A stretch of DNA of 6,148 nt from contig JAAYHP010000388.1 in the NCBI GenBank assembly GCA_012735355.1, forward strand, positions 1 to 6,148. The letters run 5' to 3'. The notes under the pieces were generated by a model, which worked only from the letters and a program-made list of their open reading frames with translations, searched no databases and was not told the DNA's origin. The first letter of the stretch is position 1. Every line of letters starts with the position of its first letter. Made by a program: the position numbers and the translations under genes. Positions 6,010 to 6,148 of the stretch are shown here, piece after piece. Origin of the DNA: Lysinibacillus sp. (lineage in GTDB: Bacteria > Bacillota > Bacilli > Bacillales_A > Planococcaceae).

Positions 6010-6148
6010 GAGGTTGGGACATAAGTAAAAACTCATCATTTTCTCTTAAAAGAAAATGATGAGTTTTTGATATTAAACTGAAAATTGATTTCCGTTCCGG
6101 GGACGCTTTCCACGGGCCCGACTCGAGCCTCCTCGGAGCTCGTTCCTC
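6010..6148. repeat. Interspersed palindromic repeat, left-hand half (cut by window end)
   Basis: This starts 25 nt after the ylaI stop with GAGGTTGGGACATA (6010-6023), the exact inverse of 108-121. The inner end at 6068-6090 contains GAAAATTGATT (6080-6090). A GC-rich arm (6091-6148) follows, with CGGGGACGCTTTCC and the self-complementary pair CGAGC (6124-6128) and GCTCG (6138-6142). Joined to the left window copy, this arm pairs with it in order: GAAAATTGATT with 42-52, GGGG with 30-33, CCA and CGGG with 17-24, and CCCGACTCG with CGAGTTTCGGG at 1-11. A full element would therefore be a long imperfect palindrome. The two copies appear to lie in the same orientation, each showing the half the other lacks. 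Confidence 0.75.
6027..6068. terminator. Strong bidirectional hairpin terminator after ylaI
   Basis: Arms 6027-6044 and 6051-6068 are exact reverse complements: an 18-bp stem with a 6-nt loop. The outer five base pairs are A-T, so a T-run ends the hairpin on either strand. It terminates the ylaL-ylaI transcript and would also stop transcription entering from the right. It sits between the outer and inner ends of the repeat half at 6010-6148, in a slot where the left repeat half has unrelated sequence and no hairpin. Confidence 0.85.

Noticed and set aside
6010..6148. Insertion sequence or CRISPR array at the window ends
   Set aside because: There is no transposase frame, no direct repeat-spacer periodicity and only two halves of a short palindromic repeat.

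Overview
The window is an AT-rich piece of a Firmicutes chromosome, most likely Bacillaceae or Planococcaceae. The evidence is the gene set (a Bacillus-type pyruvate carboxylase next to FtsW and YlaN, with YlaL and YlaI beside them), the Shine-Dalgarno style and the intrinsic terminators. In gene content and relative strand it matches, from memory, the Bacillus subtilis ylaI-ylaL-ylaN-ftsW-pycA neighbourhood, but in condensed form. I cannot name a genus.

Layout. Bases 1-121 hold the right-hand half of an interspersed palindromic repeat. On the minus strand, reading from right to left, come ylaN (5092-4805), an intrinsic terminator (4798-4768), ftsW (4747-3575) and pycA (3565-128). FtsW and pycA are 9 nt apart and probably cotranscribed. 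The 177-bp gap 5093-5269 is a divergent promoter region with two copies of the palindrome CTTTATAAAG. On the plus strand follow ylaL (5270-5770) and ylaI (5781-5984), a tight two-gene unit. A strong bidirectional hairpin terminator lies at 6027-6068, inside the left-hand half of a second repeat copy that runs off the window end (6010-6148).

Function. The genes are mostly core physiology: PycA makes oxaloacetate from pyruvate (anaplerosis, gluconeogenesis), FtsW is the septal SEDS peptidoglycan glycosyltransferase, and YlaN is a small soluble protein linked in recent work to Fur and iron homeostasis. YlaL is an uncharacterised soluble protein and YlaI a small four-cysteine zinc-ribbon-like protein. 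Putting a division polymerase directly upstream of a central-metabolism enzyme is the main operon-level curiosity.

The part that ordinary gene annotation does not explain is the pair of repeat halves at the two window ends. They share a 14-nt outer inverted end and a 22-23-nt inner end at almost the same spacing, and they place themselves just after the stop codons of pycA and ylaI. I see no new defence, mobile or biosynthetic gene system here.
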